Program-made: the position numbers and the translations under genes
Notes under the pieces: generated by a model
Databases searched by the model: none
Told to the model about the DNA's origin: nothing
What the model saw: only the letters and a program-made list of their open reading frames with translations
Assembly (NCBI GenBank): GCA_023426125.1
Contig: JAFABI010000054.1
Span: forward strand, 68,653 to 132,652
Direction: 5' to 3'
From: Bacillota bacterium
GTDB taxonomy: Bacteria; Bacillota; Clostridia; Acetivibrionales; DTU013
DNA length: 64,000 nt
Part shown: positions 48,830 to 57,371 of the stretch, in pieces
How positions within the stretch are numbered: position 1 is the stretch's first letter
Layout: each line of letters opens with the position of its first letter

Positions 48830-49102
48830 AAGCGCAGTCCTGGCGGCTAGGTTAAAATTAACCTGCAGAACAGGTACCTATGGGGTATAATCCCGCATGG
48901 GAGGGTAGCGTGGCACTACCTGTGGTTTCATTGATGAAGGTGGGTCGGAAACGGAACAACGGGAGATTTAATCTTCTCCACCAGAGATAGTAACCACCTA
49001 ACTTTCACAAGGAAGCTCCTCAATTCAGAAGAGGATGTCACTTGCTTTCCTAAACTTTCTTGTGCCGCTCACCCTGATGCCAGGGCCTATCGGTTTTTTT
49101 TT
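48830..49102 (+). ncRNA. Candidate structured non-coding RNA
   Basis: A 270-base region without a forward gene is dense in complementary segments: AGGTTAA/TTAACCT (48849-48864), GGTAG/CTACC (48904-48920), GGTGG...CCACC enclosing GGGAGATTTAATCTTCTCC (48939-48983), and CTCCTC/GAGGA (49016-49035). It ends with CCCTG/CAGGG and T9 (49072-49102), an intrinsic terminator. Distinctive unpaired strings (GTCGGAAACGGAACAACGGG) look conserved rather than random. The class is not certain; the raiA/ARRPOF-type RNA of anaerobic Firmicutes is one candidate. The 3' end overlaps a reverse-strand small gene. Confidence 0.5.
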
Positions 49103-49235
49103 CATTTTCATATGCTTCAGATAATTTTTCCAACCATGTTCTATATTTTATTTCAAATTCAATATCGTTTTGCTCCCTGGCTCTGATCCACCCGGGTTTT
49201 TCCTTGCATGCATCCAGCAATTCCCGATATGTCAT
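49050..49235 (-). CDS. Small hypothetical protein (61 residues)
   Basis: A hydrophilic, charged, helical peptide starting MTYRELLDACKEKPGWIRAR, with GGAGG eight bases before the ATG. No family is recognised. It lies 24 bases after the 36-residue gene at 49260-49370 and probably shares its transcript. Its 3' end overlaps the terminator of the candidate RNA on the other strand. Confidence 0.5.
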   Translation of the reverse strand: MTYRELLDACKEKPGWIRAREQNDIEFEIKYRTWLEKLSEAYENEKKTDRPWHQGERHKKV

Positions 49236-49259
49236 TGAAATCGCCTCCGGTAACTAAAA

Positions 49260-49370
49260 TTACGTTTCGGAATCGCGGAAGAAAATAGGACATATGAATA
49301 TTATAATTACAATAATTATAATAATCCATATCCAGCCAAAGCCAAAGAAGCGGTTTTCATCTTCAGCCAT
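49260..49370 (-). CDS. 36-residue single-helix membrane peptide
   Basis: The sequence begins MAEDENRFFGFGWIWIIIII and has one isoleucine-rich membrane helix (about 12-30), then a short charged tail after ICPIFFR. AGGTG precedes the ATG by about seven bases. Small FxGFG-plus-helix peptides are common in spore-forming Firmicutes and are often missed. Function unknown. Confidence 0.55.
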   Translation of the reverse strand: MAEDENRFFGFGWIWIIIIIVIIIFICPIFFRDSET

Positions 49371-49504
49371 CAATAACACCTGCCTTATTTTATATTGATA
49401 TATTGTATGAAAGAAATGGAAATAGAGTTACATAAATACAAAAACCATACTGGATTGATTCGCGAATTTCCAGTTTTCGTAAACTGCACTTTACGATTTT
49501 TGTA

Positions 49505-49533
49505 TTGACAGTGATATATTACTGTGGTATATT
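49505..49533 (+). promoter_or_regulatory. Sigma-A promoter of the aminotransferase/peptide-transport operon
   Basis: TTGACA, exactly 17 bases, TATATT; the predicted start is near 49540. The leader to the ATG at 49749 is about 210 bases and otherwise shows no gene. Confidence 0.8.
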
Positions 49534-49546
49534 CGTTTTATCGAAA

Positions 49547-49562
49547 CGTAATACGTATTACG
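49547..49562. promoter_or_regulatory. Perfect 16-bp palindrome: predicted GntR operator
   Basis: CGTAATACGTATTACG begins just after the predicted transcript start. Its position suits a repressor, and FadR-type GntR proteins bind short palindromes of this size. The GntR gene is the second gene of the operon. Confidence 0.7.
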
Positions 49563-49748
49563 AATGATGAATGACGAATGATGTATAAATTTTGTCGTCT
49601 GCAGTTTTCCATGGGATGAACATAACTTAATAATGGTGAGTACGGGGGTGATACTTGCATAAGGGGTTCATAAATCCAGTCATACAGTGTGGTATAGACA
49701 GAAATATTGAATTTCATTCACAAATTACATGAAAAGAGTGTTAGAAAA

Positions 49749-51086
49749 ATGCAAACTAGTTATTACAGAGAAAAACTTAATGAACAGTATTTGTTGGCAC
49801 AAAAAGTTATGCCGGGTGGCGTCAATTCGTCTGTGAGGTATAACAATGCAATCGGGCTGCCTTTCTACATATCCCATGCCAAAGGGGGCATACTCTACGA
49901 CCTGTCAGGTCGTCCGGTGATTGATATGTGTTGCGCCCATGGCGCCGGTTTGTTGGGGAATGGAAATCCCCTGATCGATGAAGCTGTAAGAATTGCTTCC
50001 TCCATAGGATATTGCAATTCCATGGAGACGGTATACCATGAACAATTAGCACGCGAAGTTTGCGATGTGATCCCCTGTTCGGATAAAGTGCGTTTTGTCA
50101 ATTCCGGGACGGAAGCCACTTTACATCTGATCCGTCTTTGTAGGGCCGTAACGGGCAAAAAGAAGATTATCAGGATGGAAGGCCACTTCCATGGGTACCA
50201 TGAATGTATCTATATCGGAGGGAAGCCGCCTAAAGAGAAGCTGGCGGATAATAGGGAGCATCCGTATATTGAGAGTCCGGGTATTCTTGATGAATATGCT
50301 TTGCCAATTATACCGATCCCTTTCAATGATGTCGATCAGCTGAATAAAGCACTGGAGAAACATGGTAAGGAAACCGCGCTCCTGATCCTTGAGCCTATTT
50401 GCTACAATACAGGTGGAATGAAGCCGCTTCCCGGATATCTTGAGTATCTTCGTGAAGTTACAAAGCGTGAAGGAATACTGCTATTCTTCGATGAAGTGCA
50501 GTCATCTTTCAAAAAGTCACCCGGAGGTGCTCAGCAGGATTTTGGCGTAGTGCCCGACGTATGTACGATCGGTAAAGCTTTTGGAGGTGGCATGCCTTTG
50601 TCCGCGATGTGTGGCAGAGCTGATATTATGGATGAGTTACAGCCCACAGGGAACACGCAGCATAGCGGAACTTTCAATGCTCCTCTCATCAATGTGCTTG
50701 CCGGTCTTCAGTTCATGAAGGAGATCAAAAAGCCGGAATTCTACGCTGGTTTGGAAGCTCTGGGCAATAGGCTGTATTCAGGCCTGCAAAACATTATTGA
50801 TAAATACGATCTGAATATGTGCCTCACGCATCATGGCGCAAGGTTCAATATCGTGCTCGGAAGAAAGGATACCCCGGTTCGCTACGAGGATACCTTTACC
50901 CACGATAAGAATGTTATGCTGAATTTTGTTGGCAAATGCATAGATCAGGGTGTGTACTTCCACGATTATGGCGGAGGTCCTGCGCATCACGGATTCTCAG
51001 CTTCACACACATTTGAGGATATTGACAAAGTTTTATATGTAGTAGAAAATGTTCTTATGACCATGCATGGCGAAAAAATGCTTTAG
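49749..51086 (+). CDS. Class III aminotransferase (glutamate-1-semialdehyde aminomutase-like)
   Basis: A 445-residue PLP enzyme. The ATG at 49749 is chosen; a TTG-started longer frame (49707) has no better site, and both have weak ribosome-binding sites. It begins KVMPGGVNSSVRYNNAIGLP in the style of HemL, has the RFVNSGTEATLHLIRL phosphate region, the aspartate in LLFFDEVQSS and the PLP lysine in TIGKAFGGGMPLSAM. No heme genes are near, so a catabolic aminotransferase or mutase for an amino or beta-amino acid is more likely. It leads the GntR-controlled operon. Confidence 0.9.
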   Translation: MQTSYYREKLNEQYLLAQKVMPGGVNSSVRYNNAIGLPFYISHAKGGILYDLSGRPVIDMCCAHGAGLLGNGNPLIDEAVRIASSIGYCNSMETVYHEQLAREVCDVIPCSDKVRFVNSGTEATLHLIRLCRAVTGKKKIIRMEGHFHGYHECIYIGGKPPKEKLADNREHPYIESPGILDEYALPIIPIPFNDVDQLNKALEKHGKETALLILEPICYNTGGMKPLPGYLEYLREVTKREGILLFFDEVQSSFKKSPGGAQQDFGVVPDVCTIGKAFGGGMPLSAMCGRADIMDELQPTGNTQHSGTFNAPLINVLAGLQFMKEIKKPEFYAGLEALGNRLYSGLQNIIDKYDLNMCLTHHGARFNIVLGRKDTPVRYEDTFTHDKNVMLNFVGKCIDQGVYFHDYGGGPAHHGFSASHTFEDIDKVLYVVENVLMTMHGEKML

Positions 51087-51116
51087 TATTCGCTTCATAG
51101 GCTGAGGAGGTATTTC

Positions 51117-51824
51117 ATGTCCGATATAAAGATTGATAAACGTTCTAAGGATACTCAGATTGTCGAGTATATACTTGACAAGATTAAAAACAACGAGTGG
51201 CCTGCAGGTACAAAAATACCAAATGAATTCAATCTTGCCGAAAGCCTAAACGTCAGCCGAGTATCAATAAGACAGGCGGTTTCGCAACTGAGAGGCCAGG
51301 GAATTTTGAGCGTAAGACGCGGAGACGGAACGTTCGTCAATGAAATCAGCTCTGCCCAATACTTTGATAATGTATTGAGGCTGTTGGTGCTGGACGGGCA
51401 AAGGTATAACGAGGTTCAGGAATTGCGTAAAGTGATCGAACCTATGATCGTTTATATCATCTGCGAGAAATGCAGCGAAGAGGATCTGGCGCTTATGCAG
51501 GAGTGCATCGATAAGCAAAGTATCGCTATAAATGAAAATGACCGTGACAAGTTCATCGAGCAGGATAACAGATTCCACAGGATTCTGGCAGAGGCTACCA
51601 AGAATGAACTTATCATACGATGCATCGATATGGTTCAAGAGCTTTTAAAATACGCTATGCAGGATTCTGTGAACTATATCGGGTTTCAGGATAGTGTGGA
51701 GTACCACGAAAATATTCTTAACAAAATCCGGCAGAACAAGCCCGAAGAGGCAGCCAAAGTTATGTACAAACACATTGAGAACAACATCACGACCTATAAG
51801 TTAAAGACCATAAATAAGGGCTAA
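51117..51824 (+). CDS. GntR-family regulator (FadR subfamily, FCD domain)
   Basis: A 235-residue regulator. The N-terminal winged helix (about 10-75) reads LAESLNVSRVSIRQAVSQLR, then GILSVRRGDGTFV. The C-terminal FCD domain (~90-225) contains EVQELRKVIEPMIVYIICEK and DNRFHRILAEATKN, with the Asp and His residues that bind metal and effector. GAGGAGG precedes the ATG. FCD regulators usually sense organic or amino acids that are substrates of the linked pathway and repress it. Confidence 0.93.
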   Translation: MSDIKIDKRSKDTQIVEYILDKIKNNEWPAGTKIPNEFNLAESLNVSRVSIRQAVSQLRGQGILSVRRGDGTFVNEISSAQYFDNVLRLLVLDGQRYNEVQELRKVIEPMIVYIICEKCSEEDLALMQECIDKQSIAINENDRDKFIEQDNRFHRILAEATKNELIIRCIDMVQELLKYAMQDSVNYIGFQDSVEYHENILNKIRQNKPEEAAKVMYKHIENNITTYKLKTINKG

Positions 51825-51882
51825 TTATCACAGAAACTCTTTCTATCCTTTAAAAATTAATATCTTGAGGAGGTTCAAAATA

Positions 51883-53460
51883 ATGAAGAAACTTTTTGTT
51901 TCATTCTTGGTAATAGTTTTATGCGCATCTTTGCTTGCGGCTTGCGGCAGTAACGCATCCGACTCAACTTCCGGCGCGAAGACATCGATTGATGATAAGG
52001 CTCCTTCCGACAGTGGGAAACCGGGCTCTTCAGCCGGGAAGAATGTATTTCGGTTTGCACGCCCGGAAGCATTCATGACATGGGACACTTTTAACCAGAA
52101 TGCGCTTACGAACATGATGCTCAATCCTTTGGTATTTGATACACTCGTATACAAGACAGAGGACGGATCCTTTGAGCCCCTGATTGCAAAAGAGTGGTCG
52201 ATATCCACCGATGGTCTCGTCTATACCTTCACGCTTAACGAGGGCATCAAGTTCCATAACGGAGAGGAGCTTACTGCCGATGACGTCAAGGTAACGTGGG
52301 ACCGGGTACTTGTTCCGGACAGTACGCTTGTAACCAAGGCGATGTTTAGTAACATTGAAGCGGTAAAAGAAATTGATGAGTATACTGTTGCATTTAAGCT
52401 TATTGAGCCCAACGGATTCTTCCTGTCACTTTTGAGCCAGTATCCTATTACACCGGGGGATCTGTATAAGGAAAAAGGTCCCGCGATGTTCGATTCTCCA
52501 GTAGGCTCCGGCCCGTTCAAATTTGTTTCCTGGGAACCCGGCAAGAAGATGGTGCTTGAGCGTAATTACGATTATTGGGGAGAATGTGCCTCCAATGTAG
52601 ATATTTTTGAGTATCATGTAATAAACGAGGATACCACTCGTTTGTCTGCAGTCCGTACCGGCGATATTGATATGTCCGATACCATCCCGGGCGATCAGCT
52701 GGACATTTTAAAGAAGGATGGTCTTGAGATAAAATCCGTATTGTCCGCCGATCAGCTTTACATAGGCTTCCAGTTCCTTGACAGCCCATTTGCCGACTAC
52801 AATGCAAGAATGGCCTTTAACCACGCCCTTGACCGCGAAGGCCTTGTGTCCATACTTGGCTCCGGGCGTCCTGCTTCATGGCCTTGCGGAGAAGGTTCCA
52901 TCGGCTACGATACTAACTCGAAAATGATCGAGTACAATGTGGAGCTTGCAAAGGAGTACCTTGCGAAATCCGGCTATAAAGGTGAAGAGATTCGCCTTAT
53001 AGGTCCGATTGGAAGTTACGAAAAAATCAATGAAACGCTGGCTGCCATACACAACATGCTTACTGCCGCAGGCTTTAAAGTAAAGCTTGAGCAATTGGAG
53101 GGAGCTGCATTTGGCGAGGCTCGCAAGGCTGGCAAGTATGATGCATATATTGTCGGCTGCTCTTTCCCGGGCGGCGACGGCTACCAATTCCTTAATCAGA
53201 GAGTGGTTGGCGATTCGCTCACTTCCCACTATAAGAGCGAAGAACTCAACACGGCGATCATAACCTCCAACAAGGAAGTGGATCCCGCTAAACGCGCAGA
53301 ACTTTTGAAAACCGCATATACATTGCTCATGAAAGATTCCGCTCCTATGAACTTTATTTATCAGTATCAGTTCAACTATGCTTACCGTCCGGGAATCAGC
53401 GGCGTTGAATTTCGGATAGACAAGATCCCAATGTTCAAGAACGTCGTTAAAGGCAACTGA
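51883..53460 (+). CDS. Peptide/oligosaccharide ABC transporter substrate-binding lipoprotein (family 5)
   Basis: A 525-residue family-5 binding protein. The start at 51883 follows AGGAGG; an earlier frame start at 51865 contains it. The signal MKKLFVSFLVIVLCASLLAA ends at Cys21 (lipobox LAAC), then comes a Ser/Asp/Gly linker. Family signature: YTFTLNEGIKFHNGEELTA and TADDVKVTWDR. It recruits substrate for the DppB/C/D/F system downstream. Family-5 proteins bind peptides, nickel or glycans; the adjoining M81 peptidase favours a peptide-like ligand. Confidence 0.93.
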   Translation: MKKLFVSFLVIVLCASLLAACGSNASDSTSGAKTSIDDKAPSDSGKPGSSAGKNVFRFARPEAFMTWDTFNQNALTNMMLNPLVFDTLVYKTEDGSFEPLIAKEWSISTDGLVYTFTLNEGIKFHNGEELTADDVKVTWDRVLVPDSTLVTKAMFSNIEAVKEIDEYTVAFKLIEPNGFFLSLLSQYPITPGDLYKEKGPAMFDSPVGSGPFKFVSWEPGKKMVLERNYDYWGECASNVDIFEYHVINEDTTRLSAVRTGDIDMSDTIPGDQLDILKKDGLEIKSVLSADQLYIGFQFLDSPFADYNARMAFNHALDREGLVSILGSGRPASWPCGEGSIGYDTNSKMIEYNVELAKEYLAKSGYKGEEIRLIGPIGSYEKINETLAAIHNMLTAAGFKVKLEQLEGAAFGEARKAGKYDAYIVGCSFPGGDGYQFLNQRVVGDSLTSHYKSEELNTAIITSNKEVDPAKRAELLKTAYTLLMKDSAPMNFIYQYQFNYAYRPGISGVEFRIDKIPMFKNVVKGN

Positions 53461-53562
53461 TATTCACAGCGGTTATACGCAGTATAAATACAGTCTGCTG
53501 ATAGTATGTCAGGGGAGGGCTAACTCCCCTGACACATAATGACTGGATTAAGGTGGTGCATT

Positions 53563-54492
53563 ATGTTAAGTTATATCTTGAGGCGAATAGCATATTCTAT
53601 CCTTGTGCTCATAGGAGTATCAATCGTAGTTTTCGCACTTGTACGTCTGGCGCCGGGCGACCCGGTACAATACATGCTGGGTGACAACGCAACAGCGGAA
53701 CAGATAGAAAAGATCAGGCAGTCGTATGGACTGGACAAATCATACCCTGAGCAATATGTGACTTGGATGATCAAAGTCATACAAGGCGATCTTGGAGAAT
53801 CCTTTTATTACAAAATGACAAATCGGGAACTGATTTTTTCAAGGCTTCCCGCTACGATTCTGCTGGCAATATCAGCATTGATTCTTTCTTTAGTGGTATC
53901 CGTTCCGCTGGGTCTGATCGCAGGAGTACGAAGAGGTTCCGCAATCGATATGTTTGCTTCGTTATTCGCTCTTTTAGGACAGGCGTTAAGCCCCGTATGG
54001 ATAGGTCTGGTACTTGTGCTGATCGTATGCGTGAACTGGGGATTACTGCCGGCTGTAGGCTATGATTCGGTAAAGAACATCATACTGCCGTCTATTACGC
54101 TGGGGCTGCCTATGGCTGCACTGGTAACACGCATGCTTCGCTCCAACATCATCGAAGTATGCAATGAAGACTATATTACATCCGCATTCGCCAAGGGCTG
54201 TTCCCCCTGGAAGGTATATTTGCGCTATGCGTTTAAAAATGCGAGTATCCCGGTAATAACGGTTTCGGGTATGCAATTCGCAGGTTTTTTGGGCGGAGCT
54301 GTTACTACGGAAAAAATATTTAATTGGCCTGGGATTGGGACACTGACTGTTCAGGCTATCAATTCCCTTGATTTTACACTGGTACAGGGGATACTTCTGG
54401 TGACCGCCGCATTAATGGTATTTGTCAATTTAATCGTAGATGTGCTGTATACATTGGTAGACCCGCGGCTCAACTTTAAATCGATGGGGTAA
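53563..54492 (+). CDS. Peptide ABC transporter permease (DppB/OppB-like)
   Basis: A 309-residue permease; the start at 53563 follows AAGGTGG. It begins MLSYILRRIAYSILVLIGVS, with the conserved RLAPGDPVQYMLGDNAT extracytoplasmic segment and the EAA-type loop DYITSAFAKGCSPWKVYLRY. Six helices. It lies 102 bases after the binding protein and six bases before the second permease. Confidence 0.93.
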   Translation: MLSYILRRIAYSILVLIGVSIVVFALVRLAPGDPVQYMLGDNATAEQIEKIRQSYGLDKSYPEQYVTWMIKVIQGDLGESFYYKMTNRELIFSRLPATILLAISALILSLVVSVPLGLIAGVRRGSAIDMFASLFALLGQALSPVWIGLVLVLIVCVNWGLLPAVGYDSVKNIILPSITLGLPMAALVTRMLRSNIIEVCNEDYITSAFAKGCSPWKVYLRYAFKNASIPVITVSGMQFAGFLGGAVTTEKIFNWPGIGTLTVQAINSLDFTLVQGILLVTAALMVFVNLIVDVLYTLVDPRLNFKSMG

Positions 54493-54498
54493 TTGTTT

Positions 54499-55353
54499 AT
54501 GAATAGTAAAGAGTTTTTTAGGAGAATGTTACGGTCAAAGTTCTTCATGAGCGGAATAATTATAGTACTCATGCTCGTTCTGAGTATTCTCTTTTTGCCG
54601 ATGATTATCCCGTTTGAACCTCGGGCTATGGATATCTCGGCCCGCTTGCTGCCTCCGGATGGTTTGTCAAAGGGTTTGGAGGGACATATATTAGGGACGG
54701 ACGCGTTGGGACGCGACATGCTGGTTCGCTTGCTGGTAGGAGGAAGGCTTTCTTTCATGATCGCGGTTATCTCTGTCGTGGGAAGCGGCCTTATTGGTAC
54801 AATATTCGGCGTTTTGTCAGGCTATATGGGGCGCAAGGTGGACACGCTTATAATGCGTATAAGTGATATACAGCTTGCGATCAATGTAACACTGCTAGCG
54901 ATCGTTGTGGTTGCCGTTATGGGAAATTCGGTAGTAAATCTGATCCTGGTTATGATAATTACATCATGGGTGCGTTTTACGCGTATTGTCAGAAGCGAGG
55001 TTCTGTTTATAAAGACAAAAGAGTTTGTACAGGCCTCTGTGGTTCTGGGAGGATCCAAACTTCATATCATGTTCAATCAAATATTACCGAATGTAACCAC
55101 ATCTTTGATCGTCATGCTCAGCCAGACATTCGGTTTCGTCATCCTTGTAGAAGCGAGTTTGAGCTTCCTCAGCATGGGAATTCCCATAACGGAGCCATCG
55201 TGGGGCGGGATGATAGCCGAAGGACGCGATTATCTTGCAACGGCGCCATGGGTAGTGGTCGTACCCGGACTGGCGTTGATGTTTACCGTATTGGCGTTCA
55301 ATTTTCTCGGTGATGGCATTCGCGATATCCTGGATCCCAAGATGAAGCACTGA
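54499..55353 (+). CDS. Peptide ABC transporter permease (DppC/OppC-like)
   Basis: A 284-residue permease; the ATG at 54499 is preferred over a TTG six bases earlier. The N-terminus (EFFRRMLRSKFFMSGIIIVL), HILGTDALGRDMLVRLLVGG and the EAA loop EFVQASVVLGGSKLHIMFNQ are typical of the OppC family. Ends NFLGDGIRDILDPKMKH, the family tail. GGGG-type ribosome-binding site. Confidence 0.93.
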   Translation: MNSKEFFRRMLRSKFFMSGIIIVLMLVLSILFLPMIIPFEPRAMDISARLLPPDGLSKGLEGHILGTDALGRDMLVRLLVGGRLSFMIAVISVVGSGLIGTIFGVLSGYMGRKVDTLIMRISDIQLAINVTLLAIVVVAVMGNSVVNLILVMIITSWVRFTRIVRSEVLFIKTKEFVQASVVLGGSKLHIMFNQILPNVTTSLIVMLSQTFGFVILVEASLSFLSMGIPITEPSWGGMIAEGRDYLATAPWVVVVPGLALMFTVLAFNFLGDGIRDILDPKMKH

Positions 55354-55364
55354 GAGGAGAAAAT

Positions 55365-56360
55365 ATGAAGAACATGGAAGAAGAGTACAAAATTCAAATC
55401 AAGGATCTGGCGGTTCAGTATCATACCGATATGGGCGTTGCCAAGGCAGTGAACCGTATAGATCTCGGGATTCGCAGGGGGGAGGCGGTGGGACTCGTCG
55501 GCGAATCCGGCTCCGGAAAGACGACGACGGCTCTCTCCATCCTGCGTCTCTTGCCAAAGCCGGCGGGAAAGATGATAAGCGGTAGTATAAAGTATGACGG
55601 CGTTGAGCTGACGGTGCTTCCGGAAAAGAAAATGCGCGCCATACGCGGCGATAAAATATCCATGATATTTCAAAACCCACTGACGTCGCTCAATCCGGTA
55701 TTTACCATAAGAGAACAGATCGCCATGGTCTTTCTCCAGCACAGCAAGATGACAAACAGCCAGGCAGTCAAGCAAGCCGGTGATATGCTGGAGAAGGTAG
55801 GTATACCCCGCAGCAGGCTGTCGGAATATCCGCACCAGTTTTCCGGCGGCATGCGTCAAAGAGTGGGCATAGCGGCAGGGTTGGCATGCACCCCGGGCCT
55901 GCTGATTGCAGATGAGCCTACCACTGCTTTGGACGTTACAATACAGCTGCAGGTCCTGGAACTTATAAAAAAGCTGCAAAAGGAATACGGTACGTCGCTG
56001 TTGATGATTACTCACAATCTTGGAATAATAGCGGAACTGTGTACGCAAGTTGCGGTTATGTATGCCGGAACAATTGTTGAGAAAGGGCCGGTGCAGGAAG
56101 TGTTCATCTCTCCGCGGCATCCTTATACCATCGGGTTGCTGGGCTCTCTGCCTAAATTAACCGGACAGAGGGACAGGCTGACAGCGATCGGAGGCTCCGC
56201 GGCCAGTTCCAATCAGCTTCCGTCAGGCTGTGTTTTCCATCCGAGGTGTCCTCAGTGTACAGACCTATGCAGAAGGAAAGTGCCGCTAATGACTAAGATG
56301 ACCGGGGAGAGAGCAATAGCATGCCACCTGTATGCAAAGGAGGTGCAGAAGCTTGACTAA
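55365..56360 (+). CDS. Peptide ABC transporter ATP-binding protein (DppD/OppD-like)
   Basis: A 331-residue ATPase with Walker A GESGSGKTTT, signature FSGGMRQRVGIAAGL, Walker B GLLIADEPTTALD and the C-terminal oligopeptide domain with its cysteine cluster (CVFHPRCPQCTDLCRRKVPL), which binds an Fe-S cluster in several family members. AGAGGAG precedes the ATG. It overlaps the next gene by eight bases. Confidence 0.94.
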   Translation: MKNMEEEYKIQIKDLAVQYHTDMGVAKAVNRIDLGIRRGEAVGLVGESGSGKTTTALSILRLLPKPAGKMISGSIKYDGVELTVLPEKKMRAIRGDKISMIFQNPLTSLNPVFTIREQIAMVFLQHSKMTNSQAVKQAGDMLEKVGIPRSRLSEYPHQFSGGMRQRVGIAAGLACTPGLLIADEPTTALDVTIQLQVLELIKKLQKEYGTSLLMITHNLGIIAELCTQVAVMYAGTIVEKGPVQEVFISPRHPYTIGLLGSLPKLTGQRDRLTAIGGSAASSNQLPSGCVFHPRCPQCTDLCRRKVPLMTKMTGERAIACHLYAKEVQKLD

Positions 56361-57330
56361 CAATTCGGAGCCGTTGCTTAATGTTAAGAATCTAAAGATG
56401 TATTTCCCTGTGAAGGGTAAAGGAATGCTGCATGCAGTGGATGATGTGAGCTTTACAGTCACAAAGGGCGAGACCCTTGGGTTGGTGGGTGAATCCGGCT
56501 GTGGCAAAAGCACAATAGGGAATGTCCTGATGGGGCTCCTCTCTCCCAACGAGGGAACCATAGAATTTGAAGGCGAGCCTGTTCGGATCAATTCGCGTAA
56601 AAAGCGTATTGATCTTAGCAAGAAGATGCAGATTGTTTTTCAGGATCCCTATTCCTCCATTAACCCAAAAAAGACCGTGTACAGTATTCTAGCTGAGCCC
56701 TTTCTGATACACAAGGTTGGAAATAAGGCGAAGATACGTGAACTTATCAGTAAAGTTTGCGAGCAGACAGGCATTGAAGGGGATATCTGGATGAAGTATC
56801 CCCATGAACTGGACGGCGGAAAACGCCAAACGATAGGCATTGCCCGCGCGCTTGCATTGAACCCCAAGTTTATCATCTGCGACGAGCCTGTATCCGCGCT
56901 GGATGTTTCCATTCAGGCCAAGATTATCAACCTTTTGATTGATCTTCAGCAATTGCTGGGACTGACATATCTATTTGTGTCACATGACTTGTCCGTAGTA
57001 AGGCATATCTCCAAGCGCGTTGCAGTCATGTATCTCGGTAAAATCGTGGAGATTGCTCCAACGGATATGATCTTCGACAATCCCCAGCATCCCTATACCC
57101 AGGCGCTGCTTTCTGCGGTGCTGAATGTGGATGTTACCAAAAACAATGAGCGTATAGTGCTTCAGGGGGACGTACCATCTCCCATAAACCCCAAGCCGGG
57201 CTGCCGTTTCGCACCGCGCTGCCGTTACGCGCAGTCGCAGTGCACGGGGACATCCCCTGTGCTTGAAGAGATTGAAAGCAATCACTTCGTAGCCTGCCAT
57301 TGTATTGGCAGGCTGACTCTGTCGGAATAA
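56353..57330 (+). CDS. Peptide ABC transporter ATP-binding protein (DppF/OppF-like)
   Basis: A 325-residue ATPase. The start is TTG at 56353, nine bases after AAAGGAGGT. Walker A GESGCGKST, Walker B FIICDEPVSALD, H-loop FVSHDLSVVRHI. The signature position reads LDGGKRQTIGIARAL, with D instead of S in the usual LSGGQ: a notable substitution in the ABC signature, so ATP hydrolysis at that site may be weak. The C-terminus has the cysteine cluster CRFAPRCRYAQSQC. Confidence 0.92.
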   Translation: MTNNSEPLLNVKNLKMYFPVKGKGMLHAVDDVSFTVTKGETLGLVGESGCGKSTIGNVLMGLLSPNEGTIEFEGEPVRINSRKKRIDLSKKMQIVFQDPYSSINPKKTVYSILAEPFLIHKVGNKAKIRELISKVCEQTGIEGDIWMKYPHELDGGKRQTIGIARALALNPKFIICDEPVSALDVSIQAKIINLLIDLQQLLGLTYLFVSHDLSVVRHISKRVAVMYLGKIVEIAPTDMIFDNPQHPYTQALLSAVLNVDVTKNNERIVLQGDVPSPINPKPGCRFAPRCRYAQSQCTGTSPVLEEIESNHFVACHCIGRLTLSE

Positions 57331-57371
57331 GGGCGATTAACCTAATTTCTTAAATTTGGGGTGGTGTGAAT

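Noticed and set aside
48830..49050. tmRNA, 6S RNA, RNase P RNA or IS605-type omega RNA
   Set aside because: No tRNA-like ends or tag frame, no long 6S-type bubble stem, no RNase P core motifs visible; no TnpB or TnpA gene nearby, though a decayed transposon end cannot be fully excluded.
49633..49662. Nine-codon frame (MVSTGVILA) in the leader of the long operon
   Set aside because: Too short to support, with no attenuator structure around it.
55230..56120. 296-residue reverse frame
   Set aside because: Antisense to the OppC/OppD genes, with no family features.
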